Source of the DNA: Aurantiacibacter atlanticus | GTDB lineage: Bacteria; Pseudomonadota; Alphaproteobacteria; Sphingomonadales; Sphingomonadaceae | Assembly: GCF_001077815.2 (NCBI RefSeq) | Contig: NZ_CP011310.1 | Location: forward strand, 2,418,001 to 2,482,000 | Direction of reading: 5' to 3' | DNA length: 64,000 nucleotides | Shown here: positions 41,736-52,638 of the stretch, one piece after another | Layout: every line of letters begins with the position of its first letter | Numbering within the stretch: the first letter of the stretch is position 1 | Program-made: the position numbers and the translations under genes | Notes under the pieces: generated by a model | Told to the model about the DNA's origin: nothing | Database searches by the model: none | The model's input: the letters and a program-made list of their open reading frames with translations, nothing else

Positions 41736-42865
41736 ATCATTACCAGATGGCTGCGATGAATAACAGCAGAGCGCGGCGCATGACCCAATATCTGTTCCTG
41801 TTCGTCGCTTTGATGGCCCATGATCGCTTCGACATCGTCCACGCCATATTCGACCAGCCCCTTGGCGACCACGCGGCCAGTGATATCCTTGACCTCGATG
41901 ATGTCACCACGCTCGAAATCGCCTTCAACCTGCGTGATACCTGCGGCGAGCACGCTCTTGCCCTGGTTCAACGCCCTGACACAGCCATCGTCAACGCCGA
42001 TGGAACCGTTGAAACGCATGCGTCCGCCAATCCAGGCGCGCCTGCCGCTCTCCTCGCGCTGAGGCAGGAACAAGGTGCCCGCCTGCGAAGCCATGGCGCG
42101 GGCCAGTGGCAATTCAGGACGACCATCGACAATGGCGAGCGCGATACCTGCGCGTTCGGCAATTTGCGCTGCCAGCAGTTTTGCTGTCATCCCACCCGAG
42201 CCAACGCCGGAACCCGATCCGGTATCGGCCATCGCATGAATTTCATCGGTAACGCCGTCCACCTCGTCCAGCCGTTCCGCTTCGGGGTGGTCAGGGTGTC
42301 TGTCATACAGGCCGTCGACATCGGTCAGCAGAATTACGCCATCAGCATTGCAGGCCTGTGCCACGCGGGCGGCCAGCCGATCATTGTCGCCAAAGCGAAT
42401 TTCTCCGGTGGCGATGGTATCGTTTTCGTTGATCACGGGCACTGCGCCGCTCTTCAGCAATCGGCCTATTGTTGCCGAGATATTGAGATAGCGGCGGCGG
42501 CTTTCAAAATCGTCCAGCGTCAAAAGCATCTGCGCGGCCACCAGCTTGCGTTCGGCAAGCAGCATCGACCAGACAGATGCCAGTTCGATTTGTCCGACAG
42601 AGGCAGATGCCTGCGCTTCGGCCAGTGTCTCTCGCCCACCACCGGCAAAACCCAGTTTCTTGGCGCCGATGGCGATAGAGCCCGAAGATACGACAACGAC
42701 TTCAATGCCGCGTTCGCGAGCAGTCCAGATTTCATTGACGACGGTGCGCAGCCATTCGATTTCAACCTGGCCGCTGCTATCGACCAGCAGCGCGCTGCCA
42801 ATCTTGATAACAAGGCGTTCGCAAACGTCGGGATCGCGGAAGTCTAAAAGCTTTTGTATAGGCAT
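41732..42865 (-). CDS. proB: Glutamate 5-kinase
   Basis: ProB phosphorylates glutamate in the first step of proline synthesis. The 377 residues include the amino-acid kinase domain (LVIKIGSALLVD, VVVVSSGSIAIGAKKL, INENDTIAT and the GSGVGSGGMTAKLLAA loop) and a C-terminal PUA domain (about 280-370). The partner proC lies about 4 kb further along on the same strand, and no proA is present. It follows obgE, a common order in alphaproteobacteria. Confidence 0.95.
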   Translation of the reverse strand: MPIQKLLDFRDPDVCERLVIKIGSALLVDSSGQVEIEWLRTVVNEIWTARERGIEVVVVSSGSIAIGAKKLGFAGGGRETLAEAQASASVGQIELASVWSMLLAERKLVAAQMLLTLDDFESRRRYLNISATIGRLLKSGAVPVINENDTIATGEIRFGDNDRLAARVAQACNADGVILLTDVDGLYDRHPDHPEAERLDEVDGVTDEIHAMADTGSGSGVGSGGMTAKLLAAQIAERAGIALAIVDGRPELPLARAMASQAGTLFLPQREESGRRAWIGGRMRFNGSIGVDDGCVRALNQGKSVLAAGITQVEGDFERGDIIEVKDITGRVVAKGLVEYGVDDVEAIMGHQSDEQEQILGHAPRSAVIHRSHLVMM

Positions 42866-42932
42866 AGATTGGAGCCGTTAATGGATTGACGCGGCCACGG
42901 CCAGTGCCAGCATTTCTTAAGCGCCATTTCAA

Positions 42933-44027
<1,095 letters not shown>

Positions 44028-44205
44028 TCAAGCGCCGTGGGGCAATTGCCGCCCCAGTCTGTCCTTGCCGCAGACTGCGGCGGTTGTGCGGGCGCGCGTC
44101 GCGCTGGCGGGCCGAAAGGACCCGTTTGCGCGCATGAGCCCTGCTGTTAGCCACAAGATCGTGTCGCCACAAGCGCGCTGCAAGCCCGAAGGGGAGGAAG
44201 AACAC

Positions 44206-44281
<76 letters not shown>

Positions 44282-44394
44282 GTTCCAGTATCGCCCGCGC
44301 AACACGGCTACATGCCATGCGACAACGAAGCGCCTAATAACGGTCAATCATCGCATTTGAAAGCGGCAATTGGCACCCAACCATTGCAGGATTG

Positions 44395-45315
44395 CTATTC
44401 AGACGGGGTCGATCTGATGCTGTCGTCAGGGAAAGGCTGGACGACCGGGGTGCTGGAATTCGTCTCATCCACGGGGATGACAGGGACGCCCACGCCGGTA
44501 TCAGTATCGGGAACTCTCACCGGATCACTCGGCATCTGGCCCACACCTATGACCCCGGCGTCCTGCTGCTGCGGCAAAGAGCCATAGATCGCCACCCAAC
44601 CCGGCTGCGAGCGGCCAAATCGGCTGCCCCAGCGCGCATCCCACTCTGCCGATGCAAGCTGGTAAGCTTCATACCGCTCATAAAAGCGATCAAAGGCTAT
44701 TTCATAGCGTTGCAAGCCGCTGATTGCGAAGGTGGGGAAATTGTCCGGACGCGCGGTGAGATATTCATTGGAAATCGCCAGCGCCGTATTGCAGAAATCC
44801 CCGCGCACGGGTGGCGAGGTAAAATAGTTGTAGAGTTCCGTCGAATGCGTCTCACGCGTGCGGATAGCCTGCCGGCGGTCCCCGCCAGCTTGCTGCCGAT
44901 ACCGCGCGTCCAACCGGGTATTCACTCCGGCAAGCAGGCTCGATTCCTGCTGTAACATCTGCGCATAGGCATCAAGGATGGGCTGGTGCACATCGCGGGT
45001 GCAGTTAAGTGCAGCAACGTTCCAGCCGGAACGGAAATGCCAAGTCGCCTCATCCTCGCTGAGGAATGAATTGATCGTTGTACGATTGCCGGCCGCATCC
45101 TTGACAGGAATGTCCATCTGATACGCAGCCTGCGGGGGCGGAACGGGGCGGTAGGGCACAGCCTCGGCCACCGGAGGTGGAGGCGGGGGTGGCGGCGGAG
45201 GCGGAGGAGGTGTCGCGCAAGCAGAAAGCAGCATCGCCGCGGCACCGGCCGCGACAGTGCGCTTGGCAATCTTGGTGATGGTAATCGGCGACCGATTGGG
45301 CTTGTGGCGGTTCAT
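44395..45315 (-). CDS. Proline-rich lipoprotein of unknown function
   Basis: This 306-residue protein has a lipoprotein signal (AAGAAAMLLSACATP, lipobox LSAC), so it is likely anchored in the outer or inner membrane. A run of 13 prolines follows and then PVAEAVPYRPVPPP, like a linker that crosses the cell-wall space. The globular part (about 80-240) has three Cys and no motif I recognise; the tail is Pro/Val/Asp-rich. I use ATG 45315 over a TTG at 45336. It shares strand with the flanking genes but is separated by tRNA-Ala on one side and a terminator on the other. Confidence 0.75.
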   Translation of the reverse strand: MNRHKPNRSPITITKIAKRTVAAGAAAMLLSACATPPPPPPPPPPPPPVAEAVPYRPVPPPQAAYQMDIPVKDAAGNRTTINSFLSEDEATWHFRSGWNVAALNCTRDVHQPILDAYAQMLQQESSLLAGVNTRLDARYRQQAGGDRRQAIRTRETHSTELYNYFTSPPVRGDFCNTALAISNEYLTARPDNFPTFAISGLQRYEIAFDRFYERYEAYQLASAEWDARWGSRFGRSQPGWVAIYGSLPQQQDAGVIGVGQMPSDPVRVPDTDTGVGVPVIPVDETNSSTPVVQPFPDDSIRSTPSE

Positions 45316-45390
45316 ATCTGGCTTGGGTCCTCTCAATGGAGCGATCTGACACGCCCCTGCCTTAAGCGGTCCTGACTACAGCGGTGATTC

Positions 45391-45431
45391 AACAAAGAAA
45401 ATGCCCGGAATGCACATATGCACTCCGGGCA
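45391..45431 (-). terminator. Rho-independent terminator of the Bax-inhibitor-1 gene
   Basis: On the minus strand TGCCCGGA and TCCGGGCA form a perfect 8-bp outer stem (plus 45402-45409 and 45424-45431), with an inner TGCA/TGCA stem. TTTTCTTTGTT follows directly. It lies about 50 bases after the stop of the Bax-inhibitor-1 gene and is the best-formed terminator in the window. Confidence 0.82.
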
Positions 45432-45479
45432 CGTTCAAACGAATCCTGCGTGCGACCAAGCGGGCCGCAAGGCGCAGAC

Positions 45480-46256
45480 CTATTCGCGTGCGGCACCCAT
45501 AAAGCGCAGCAGGAACAGGAACATATTGATGAAATCGAGATAAAGGCTGAGCGCGCCCATCACCACCATCTTGCCCATCGGAAAAGCGGCAGCCATCGTG
45601 GGATTGGTCATCTTCATCTGCTGGATCATCATGTATTCCTTTTTCAGGCGCTGCGTATCGTAGGCAGTGAGACCTGCGAAAACGAGCACACCGATGAAGC
45701 TAACCGCCCACATCAGCGCTTCTGACTGAAGGAACATGTTGATGACGCTGGCAATGATCAAACCGATCACGCCCATGATGAGGAAGCTGCCCCAGCCCGA
45801 AAGATCCTTCTGCGTGGTGTAGCCAAACAGGCTTAGACCAGCAAATGCGCCTGACGTGGCGAAGAACGTCGCCGCGATAGAGCCGCCCGTATAAACGAGG
45901 AAGATCGTCGAGAGCGAAAGTCCCATGAGAACCGCAAAGCCCCAGAACAGGCCCTGCAATGTCGTGGTTGAGAACTTGTCCCGCCCGAAGCTCATCGCAA
46001 AGACGATAGCGAGCGGCGACAGTGCCACCAGCCACATCATCGGCCCCTGCGCGAACTGGATCGCCAGGCCCGAGCGCGCTGTCAGCAGCGCAACGATACC
46101 TGTCAGCAAGATGCCCGATGCCATGTAATTGTAGATCGAAAGCATGTGCTTGCGCAGGCCCGCGTCGAAGGTCGTACGGCCAGCGACATCACCCGTCTGG
46201 CTCGGCGACACACCGAGGCCGCTCTGGCTCGTACGGTTGTCGTTCCAATTTGCCAT
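45480..46256 (-). CDS. Bax inhibitor-1/YccA family membrane protein
   Basis: A 258-residue membrane protein of the TMBIM/YccA family with seven hydrophobic segments. The N-terminal 35 residues are hydrophilic. MLSIYNYMASGILLTGIVALLT starts the first helix, and the late SLYLDFINMFLFLLRFMG with its conserved Asp matches the family. Relatives form calcium-permeable channels or inhibit FtsH. ATG 46256 is chosen because AAAGGAG lies 10 bases upstream. It has its own strong terminator. Confidence 0.92.
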   Translation of the reverse strand: MANWNDNRTSQSGLGVSPSQTGDVAGRTTFDAGLRKHMLSIYNYMASGILLTGIVALLTARSGLAIQFAQGPMMWLVALSPLAIVFAMSFGRDKFSTTTLQGLFWGFAVLMGLSLSTIFLVYTGGSIAATFFATSGAFAGLSLFGYTTQKDLSGWGSFLIMGVIGLIIASVINMFLQSEALMWAVSFIGVLVFAGLTAYDTQRLKKEYMMIQQMKMTNPTMAAAFPMGKMVVMGALSLYLDFINMFLFLLRFMGAARE

Positions 46257-46385
46257 GTTTTCACAAACTCCTTTGCCCGGTCTCCACGAATGGACCGGAA
46301 TGATCACAATATCGGCATAAAGTGAACGTTTTTCAAGGGAAACCGCGCGTAATCCACGTTGTCTGCGGTTAACCTTCAAAAGCGC

Positions 46386-47186
46386 CTAATCGCGCGCTTC
46401 CTTTGCCATTTCGGCACTGCGATCTCGCGCTGCTCGCAAGGTTTTGGTCATAAGTTGCGTCAATGCCTCGTCTTCGTCGAGCACATCCATGCCCTTGCGC
46501 GTCACACCGCCGGGGCTGGCGACCATATCGGCAAGACGGCCCGGCGTATGCTCTGAGCGCGCTGCCAAGGTGGCCGCGCCTTCGGTCATGGCAACCGCCA
46601 GTTCGCGCGCCTGATCTTCGGAAAGGCCGAGCCGCACAGCAGCCGCACCCAGCGCGTCGATGAAGCGATAGACGAAAGCCGGCCCGCTGCCCGCAAGTGC
46701 GGTGACTAGGTCGAAACGGTCTTCCCCCACCCAAGCGGGCGTGCCGAGATGTTCGATAAAGGCATACAGCGCATCGCGGCCGGCTTCGTCCAGCCCGCTT
46801 TCGGCCAATGCCACGGGCGATTTGCCGAGCGCGCAGGCCAGATTGGGCATGACCCGTACAACAGCGCGCGCTTGCGAGAACCGTTCGCGCAAAGTGTCCA
46901 GCTGGACCCCGGCCAGAACCGATAGAACGACCGTATCCGCTCCTGCAACACCTTGGAGAATCGGCGCAATGTCACCAAGCATATAGGGCTTGAACCCCAG
47001 CAGCACGGCATCGAAATGCCGGCCTTCGGGAACTTCGCGCAACAGTTCCACATCGCCCGGCACGCTTTCGCGCGTGGGAGTTACAACGGTGAAACGGGCT
47101 TTCGGCAAGCCGGCGGCGAGCCAGCCTTCAAGCATGGCACCTGCCATATTGCCGCAGCCGACGATCAATATCGATTCGTAAGTCAT
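46386..47186 (-). CDS. proC: Pyrroline-5-carboxylate reductase
   Basis: ProC makes proline from pyrroline-5-carboxylate with NAD(P)H. The 266 residues from ATG 47186 include the Rossmann start SILIVGCGNMAGAMLEGW, VRVMPNLACALG, and the C-terminal ALAGSGPAFVYRFIDAL, with VASPGGVTRKGMDVL as the active-site region. The YbjN gene ends only 10 bases upstream on the same strand, so they are likely one operon. Together with proB and the SDR gene this stretch covers two of the three proline steps. Confidence 0.95.
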   Translation of the reverse strand: MTYESILIVGCGNMAGAMLEGWLAAGLPKARFTVVTPTRESVPGDVELLREVPEGRHFDAVLLGFKPYMLGDIAPILQGVAGADTVVLSVLAGVQLDTLRERFSQARAVVRVMPNLACALGKSPVALAESGLDEAGRDALYAFIEHLGTPAWVGEDRFDLVTALAGSGPAFVYRFIDALGAAAVRLGLSEDQARELAVAMTEGAATLAARSEHTPGRLADMVASPGGVTRKGMDVLDEDEALTQLMTKTLRAARDRSAEMAKEARD

Positions 47187-47196
47187 CGGCGCGTGC

Positions 47197-47703
47197 TTAC
47201 GCTTCTCCCACCGCATCGACCAGCGCAGCGTCGAGCGCCTCACGCGGGCCCTTGTCGCCCCACAGCAAGAACTGGAAGGCAGGATAGAACCGGTCACATT
47301 CCGACACGGCGGATTCTATAGCAAGCTGCGCCATATCGATGCTCAACATTCCGTCATCTCCCAGCATCAGGCCGTGACGGTAAAGCAGCATGCCGCCCTG
47401 CGTCCAGATATCGAAATGCCCCAGCCAAAGCTGTTCATTGATCATCGCCAGCAATTCATAAGCAGTAGTCCGCTTGTCATCACCGACGCGCACTTCGGGT
47501 AGGCACAGCAATTGCAGGACATGATCCTCCCGGCGCCAGATGGCGCGAAGTTGATATGTTGTCCAACTTCCTGGGATTTCGACAGAAACTTCGTCCTCGG
47601 ACACATGTTGGTAGGCCCAGCCGCGCGCTTCAAACAGCGCGGCGAGCATTTCTACAGGAGCCGCATCATCGGCTTGTTCAAGCATGGCGCGATCGGTGTT
47701 CAT
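47197..47703 (-). CDS. YbjN domain protein
   Basis: A 168-residue soluble protein of the YbjN group, with a mixed alpha/beta domain (VEMLAALFEARGWAYQHVSEDEVSVEI, LRAIWRREDHVLQLLCLPEV, ELLAMINEQLWLGHFDIWTQGGMLLYRH). The WLGHFDI and YRHGL text is the family hallmark. Members are described as regulators or chaperone-like; the role is not settled. ATG 47703 is preferred over an in-frame TTG at 47715. It is followed at 10 bases by proC. Confidence 0.85.
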   Translation of the reverse strand: MNTDRAMLEQADDAAPVEMLAALFEARGWAYQHVSEDEVSVEIPGSWTTYQLRAIWRREDHVLQLLCLPEVRVGDDKRTTAYELLAMINEQLWLGHFDIWTQGGMLLYRHGLMLGDDGMLSIDMAQLAIESAVSECDRFYPAFQFLLWGDKGPREALDAALVDAVGEA

Positions 47704-47872
47704 CGAGTGCTGCAATCTGAAAATGTCATGGCATGCTTAATGCGATGGCAGCCATGTTTCGTGCAATCGGCCGGGCCGAAACGGTCGGGCAAAACTCATC
47801 TCGCCTGTTTACAAGATGTGCACAAAACCTTCTCTGCCGAGGGTGAGCCCCATTGGCCCGCGCCGCGCGGGA

Positions 47873-49483
47873 TCAGTCGATTTCACGCACTTCCTCGCCA
47901 GCAGAACTGGTAAAACGAAAGGCGCTGACGCCCTTTTCGGCCAGTTGCGTGACGAAATCCTGTGCCGCGCTCTGCGAATCGAAGGGGCCTGTGACAAGCC
48001 GGTTCGTCTGGTTCCACGGCGCGGTATAGGCTTCGCGATCATCCAGCAATCCTTCTGCATTGCGCACGATCCGCCTCCAATCGAAACGGAAAGCCGAAAT
48101 ATCCTGTCCCGTAGCAATTTGCACCCAATGGCGGCTTGGATGCGCGGGTGGAGGTGGCGGTGGAGCGGGCACCGGCTCCGGCCGCGCTGGCTCTATCGTG
48201 GTAACGTCCACCGCGCCCGCCGATGCAGCGACAGGCAATCCATCGCCCGGCAACACGAAATCCGCAAATTCCTGCGCGAGCGTGATTTGCTGGACAATTG
48301 GTGAAGCTTGGGTTGGTGCAGGTTGAGCCGATGCGGGTTCAGTCGCAGCCGTTGTGGTCAGGGTAGGTTGGGCCGCCTGCTGCGGTGGAGGTGTTGAAGC
48401 AACCTGCTGGACAACTTGCTTCGCAACAGCTTGTTGCACGGGTTCAGGCTCTGCCACCGAAAAGGACGGGCGCGCCTCTGGCTCAGGCGATACATTTGCA
48501 GGGGTCTGCGCCGGTGGTAATTCGCCCGTGCTTGCCTGCGCCAAGCTGTCCGTGCGACCAAGCGGAGGCCCGCGCGGCGTCAACCTGTCGCTCGCAGCAG
48601 CAGATGATGCGCCCCTTCGTGCGGCAGAACCTGAAACGGGCTGCACCGCGTCAGCTGCGTCCGCCTGCGCCAATGCGGTAATTTCCGCACTGTCCTGTCC
48701 GATCTGCGATGCGGCTGGAAAGCGACCAAGATTTGCAGCTGCCGCCTGCTGCGCAGAAGTCAGCCGCGGCATATAGCGCAGATAGGGTGCCAGCCGTCCT
48801 GAAATGCGGGCTGGCAACATTGTTTCAGCGATGGCGACAGCTTCTTCTTCGCGCCCCAATATAGCGAGCGCAAAGGCACGGCTGCGATAAGCGCTGCGGT
48901 CCTGTCGCTGCAATAATGGCAGCAGGGTCGTTTCTGATGCTGCTGCGTCGCCCGATATGGCGTAGGAAAGCGCGAGCCGCTGTGTCACTGCGTCATCGGC
49001 TTCGCGTGCAAGCGCCTGTCGATACAATCGCTGGGCGCGGGCATTATCGCCGACAAGATCATAGGCCAGTGCGCGATCCGCAGTGACCGCGCTAAGCGAA
49101 GCGCCAGCCGCATCGGCATTGTCGAACAGCTGGACCGCTGCAACGCCCTCGCCCCGCAGTACCGCCACCCGTGCCAGTGCGGCAAGCATCCGGCCATCTT
49201 CGGGATCTCTATTCTGTGCCCGGCGGAGGAATGCCAGCGCCGCGTCCACGTCGCCAAGTTCAAGCGATGCAATCCCCGCATCGACCAGCGCTCGAAGATT
49301 ATCCGGATTTCGCGACAAGCGGCGCAAGGCACCGCTCAAATCTTCCGACGCAGGATTAGGGAGTTGCTGTACAACTTCCTGTGCTGAAACAGGCATATGA
49401 TGGAAAGGCACCACCAGCGCCGCCAATGCGACAGCGGCAAATGGAGCAGAAGCGATACGGACAGGAAGGCGCGACCAGTTCAT
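47873..49483 (-). CDS. Exported TPR protein with C-terminal SPOR domain
   Basis: A 536-residue protein with an N-terminal signal or anchor (about residues 9-34, FAAVALAALVVPFHHMPVSAQ). A helical TPR region covers about 60-230 (DAGIASLELGDVDAALAFLRRA, ALARVAVLRGEGVAAVQLFDNA). A long Pro/Ala/Gln-rich linker covers about 250-445. A SPOR domain (about 448-530, HWVQIATGQDISAFRFDWRRI through GPFDSQSAAQDFVTQLAEKG) binds denuded septal peptidoglycan. It directly follows ftsZ in the same direction, so a role at the division site is likely. Confidence 0.88.
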   Translation of the reverse strand: MNWSRLPVRIASAPFAAVALAALVVPFHHMPVSAQEVVQQLPNPASEDLSGALRRLSRNPDNLRALVDAGIASLELGDVDAALAFLRRAQNRDPEDGRMLAALARVAVLRGEGVAAVQLFDNADAAGASLSAVTADRALAYDLVGDNARAQRLYRQALAREADDAVTQRLALSYAISGDAAASETTLLPLLQRQDRSAYRSRAFALAILGREEEAVAIAETMLPARISGRLAPYLRYMPRLTSAQQAAAANLGRFPAASQIGQDSAEITALAQADAADAVQPVSGSAARRGASSAAASDRLTPRGPPLGRTDSLAQASTGELPPAQTPANVSPEPEARPSFSVAEPEPVQQAVAKQVVQQVASTPPPQQAAQPTLTTTAATEPASAQPAPTQASPIVQQITLAQEFADFVLPGDGLPVAASAGAVDVTTIEPARPEPVPAPPPPPPAHPSRHWVQIATGQDISAFRFDWRRIVRNAEGLLDDREAYTAPWNQTNRLVTGPFDSQSAAQDFVTQLAEKGVSAFRFTSSAGEEVREID

Positions 49484-49545
49484 TGATCGCGCCCTATACC
49501 TGCCTGGCTGAACCGGGCGAGAATGAATGCGTTGCCCGGTGCGAA

Positions 49546-51234
49546 TTACTGGTTGTTCTGACGTCCGAGGAAGCGTGGCATACGCATTGCACCACCATCA
49601 TCATCGTCGTCATCATCCTCGTCGCTATCACCATCACTACCTTTGCCCTGGCGGGAAAGGTTGGCCATGCGTTCAAACAGTGTGCTGCCCGAAGAGGGCG
49701 CCGCAGCGGGGGCAGGCGCAGCCTCTGCTGAGCCGGCAGCCTCGCCAGCATCACCATCACCATCACCATCACCCTCGTCACGGGAACTGGCCGCACCAAG
49801 CATGCGAGCACGCCTGCCACCAGTACCCGGCTCCACAATATCTTCCGGCTCTTCAACACGACTTGCGTCGAGCAAAAGTTCATCATTGCCATCATCCGGG
49901 TCAATCTCGGTTTGCTCTCCGGCCCCCGACGTGGATTCATCATTGGCTTCGGCATCGGCAGTGAGATTGAAAGTTCCGTCCGAACTGTCTTCTGCATTGC
50001 CGGGCGCATAGCCATCATCGGACTGACGGCCAAAACCGCTGTCATCACTTGCCTCGGTCAGCGAATCCTCATGCTGATTGCCTTCACCGCCGGAAAAGTC
50101 GGGCTCGCCTTCATCCCCGACCTCTTCCATCGTGCCCAGATCGAGCGAATCATCGTCGGCATCGTCATTCGACAAATCGTCTTCTGCGGGAATGGGAATG
50201 GCCGGCCGCGAGGGGCCGCGCGCAGACGACAGGTCCAGCGGACGCGACGTTTCGCTGGGATATTCAGCCGATTGGTCAATCCCTGTCGCCACGACAGAAA
50301 CGCGGATTTTGCCGTCCAGATCTGGATTGAAGGCGCTGCCCCAGATGATGTTGGCTTCGGGGTCAACCAGTTCGCGAATGTGATTGGCGGCCTCGTCCAC
50401 CTCGAGCAGCTTCATGTCTTCACCCCCAATGATGGAGATGATGACACCCTTGGCGCCCTGCATGGATACGCCATCAAGCAGCGGATTGGCGATGGCCCGT
50501 TCAGCAGCTTCGAGGGCGCGGTTGTCGCCATCGCCTTCGCCGGTGCCCATCATTGCCTTGCCCATTTCACCCATGACAGAACGCACGTCGGCAAAATCGA
50601 GATTGATGAGGCCCGGCATTACCATCAGATCGGTAATCGAACGGACGCCCTGTTGCAGGACTTCGTCCGCCAGCAGGAATGCTTCCTTGAAAGTGGTATC
50701 GGCCTTGGCCACCAGAAACAAATTCTGGTTGGGGATCACGATCAGCGTATCGACGTTCTTTTGCAGCTCGTCGATGCCGTTTTCGGCAGAGCGCATGCGC
50801 CGCGTGCCTTCGAACAGGAATGGCTTTGTCACCACGCCCACGGTCAGGATACCCTTGTCACGGGCGACCTTGGCGATGACGGGCGCAGCGCCCGTTCCGG
50901 TGCCACCGCCCATGCCAGCTGCAATGAAGACCATGTTCACGCCTTCCAGCGCGCGTTCGATATCTTCTGTGGTTTCTTCAGCTGCCGCGCGGCCAACTTC
51001 GGGTCGCGAGCCTGCACCAAGGCCCTGTGTAATATCAGGGCCAAGCTGGATGCGATGTTCTGCCGTAGCGGTGTTGAGCGCCTGCGCATCGGTATTGGCG
51101 ACGATGAAATCGACACCTTCGATCTCGGATTCGATCATGTTTGCAATGGCGTTGCCGCCCGCGCCGCCCACGCCGATAACAGTGATGCGCGGGCGCAATT
51201 CTTCCACGGAAGGCGGGCCGATATTAATACTCAT
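49546..51234 (-). CDS. ftsZ: Cell division protein FtsZ with very long acidic linker
   Basis: FtsZ is the tubulin-like GTPase of the division ring. The GTPase core is residues 1-320, with GGAGGNAI at 23-30, the tubulin signature GGGTGTG at 109-115 and the T7 loop NLDFADVR at 211-218. Residues about 325-545 are a disordered, strongly acidic linker with an Ala/Pro patch, and an eight-Asp run lies just before the conserved tail MPRFLGRQ at 552-559. The total of 562 is well above the 380 or so of enterobacterial FtsZ; long linkers are typical of alphaproteobacteria. GGGAGA lies 8 bases before the ATG. Confidence 0.97.
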   Translation of the reverse strand: MSINIGPPSVEELRPRITVIGVGGAGGNAIANMIESEIEGVDFIVANTDAQALNTATAEHRIQLGPDITQGLGAGSRPEVGRAAAEETTEDIERALEGVNMVFIAAGMGGGTGTGAAPVIAKVARDKGILTVGVVTKPFLFEGTRRMRSAENGIDELQKNVDTLIVIPNQNLFLVAKADTTFKEAFLLADEVLQQGVRSITDLMVMPGLINLDFADVRSVMGEMGKAMMGTGEGDGDNRALEAAERAIANPLLDGVSMQGAKGVIISIIGGEDMKLLEVDEAANHIRELVDPEANIIWGSAFNPDLDGKIRVSVVATGIDQSAEYPSETSRPLDLSSARGPSRPAIPIPAEDDLSNDDADDDSLDLGTMEEVGDEGEPDFSGGEGNQHEDSLTEASDDSGFGRQSDDGYAPGNAEDSSDGTFNLTADAEANDESTSGAGEQTEIDPDDGNDELLLDASRVEEPEDIVEPGTGGRRARMLGAASSRDEGDGDGDGDAGEAAGSAEAAPAPAAAPSSGSTLFERMANLSRQGKGSDGDSDEDDDDDDDGGAMRMPRFLGRQNNQ

Positions 51235-51342
51235 TGTAGTGTTCTCCCGGGGAGAGCTTGCAGTTCATTCGATGGCCACCTTGCCACAAAGCGAATCGCG
51301 GGGTGAATAGGCTTACAATAGTTTCCACAGATGAAGTGACGA
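51235..51342 (-). promoter_or_regulatory. ftsA-ftsZ gap, possible ftsZ promoter with a GANTC site
   Basis: At 108 bases this is the largest gap in the division cluster, so ftsZ may have its own promoter here. GAATC at 51293-51297 is a GANTC site, the target of the CcrM methyltransferase, which in Caulobacter (with GcrA) controls ftsZ. Close to the start TCTCCC-G-GGGAGA forms a short inverted repeat that includes the ribosome site. No convincing -35/-10 pair is visible. Confidence 0.35.
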
Positions 51343-52638
51343 TCAAAAATATTCCTTCATCGCGGTCCAGACGCGCAACAGCGTTGCAACAGGACCAAAA
51401 GAGGTCGTGTGGGTGAAGCGCGATCCGACCGAGCGGATATCGATCGGGTCTTCTGCGGCATAAAGCACCAGCCCCGCCAAGGTGGCAAAACCGGGAGCAG
51501 AATGGGCTTCTGGCAGGCCCTTGAGCGCCAATGGCTTGCCAATGCGGACCGGCACACCAAGGGTGCTCTGCGCATAATCGGCAAGACCCGCCAATTCCGC
51601 GCCGCCACCGGTAACCACAACTTGCCGCGCGCGTGAACCCGGCTTGCCGCCGGCAAAGCCCATCGCTTCAAGAGCCTTGCCCACTTCACGCATCATCAAA
51701 TCCAGTTCGCCAGTAATCACGCCGATCAATTCGGCACGCGGCACCTGGTTCCGGTCATCCGCCCCGCGCGCCACAGGCCCGCGCCCTTCTTCGCCCGGCG
51801 CGGTAACGGGGATCATTTCACGGTGATCCGTCGGGCTGGAAATGGCTGAACCATTGACGCATTTGAGCCTTTCAGCCTGGAACCGGCGAATGGAAAAGGC
51901 AGAGGCAATCGCATCGGTAATGTCATTGGAACCGCGCGCAATCGCGGTCAGTCCGACAAGCATCCCGCCAGCATAGACCGAGACATTGGTGACTTCGCCG
52001 CCAAATTCCACCATCGCCACGCCCAGATCGCGTTCCTCTGCCGTAAGGCAGGCAAAACCTGCAGCCAGCGGAGATGCCACGACACCCTCGACATCGAAAT
52101 GGGCGTTTTGCACCGCTTCTGTAACATTGCGCACCGGGGCGCCGTCAGCCAGCATAACGTGGATATCGACACCCAGCCGCTCGGCATGAAGGCCTTTGGG
52201 ATTGGCCACGCCATGCGCGCCATCAAGAAAATAGCAGGCGGGTTGTGCATGCAGGACAGAGCGGCCGTCAGGTTCCAGCGCATCGCGCGCCGCAAGCAGC
52301 AGCGCCTCGATATCCTCGTCCTCTATCCGACGCCCCCCAATAGAAATTTCGACAGGACGGATTTCGCTCGTCAGTCCAGCGCCCGAACATCCGATCCAGA
52401 CGTTTTCCACGGTCATGCCAGCAAATTTTTCTGCGCGGTCCAGCGCATCGTGCACCGCGTGGGTGGCTGCCGCCATATCAACCACGAAGCCGCGCGATAT
52501 GCCTTGGCTGGCGCGATGACTGCTACCGATAACCTGAACTTCGCCGTTTTCCATCAATGCAGCGATCATCGCCGACACGCGAAACGATCCGATATTCACC
52601 GCACCAATATGGCGCACCACATGTTCCTGCCCCGCCAT
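51343..52638 (-). CDS. ftsA: Cell division protein FtsA
   Basis: This actin-like membrane tether for FtsZ has 431 residues. Visible parts are the first phosphate strand GAVNIGSFRVSAMI, the SHU subdomain with GCSGAGLTSEI, phosphate 2 in VAMVEFGGEVTNVSVY, and the nucleotide loop VVVTGGGAELAGLADYA. The C-terminal end LLRVWTAMKEYF is the amphipathic membrane-targeting helix. ATG 52638 overlaps the ftsQ stop by one base (TGATG). Confidence 0.95.
   Translation of the reverse strand: MAGQEHVVRHIGAVNIGSFRVSAMIAALMENGEVQVIGSSHRASQGISRGFVVDMAAATHAVHDALDRAEKFAGMTVENVWIGCSGAGLTSEIRPVEISIGGRRIEDEDIEALLLAARDALEPDGRSVLHAQPACYFLDGAHGVANPKGLHAERLGVDIHVMLADGAPVRNVTEAVQNAHFDVEGVVASPLAAGFACLTAEERDLGVAMVEFGGEVTNVSVYAGGMLVGLTAIARGSNDITDAIASAFSIRRFQAERLKCVNGSAISSPTDHREMIPVTAPGEEGRGPVARGADDRNQVPRAELIGVITGELDLMMREVGKALEAMGFAGGKPGSRARQVVVTGGGAELAGLADYAQSTLGVPVRIGKPLALKGLPEAHSAPGFATLAGLVLYAAEDPIDIRSVGSRFTHTTSFGPVATLLRVWTAMKEYF

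Noticed and set aside
45180..45225. G-rich tract in the lipoprotein gene as a G-quadruplex regulator
   Set aside because: It is explained by 13 consecutive Pro codons; no independent sign of regulation.
49620..49790. Tandem repeat or CRISPR-like array in ftsZ
   Set aside because: The repetition comes from Asp codons of the FtsZ linker; there are no regular repeat-spacer units. No CRISPR array or cas gene is present in the window.
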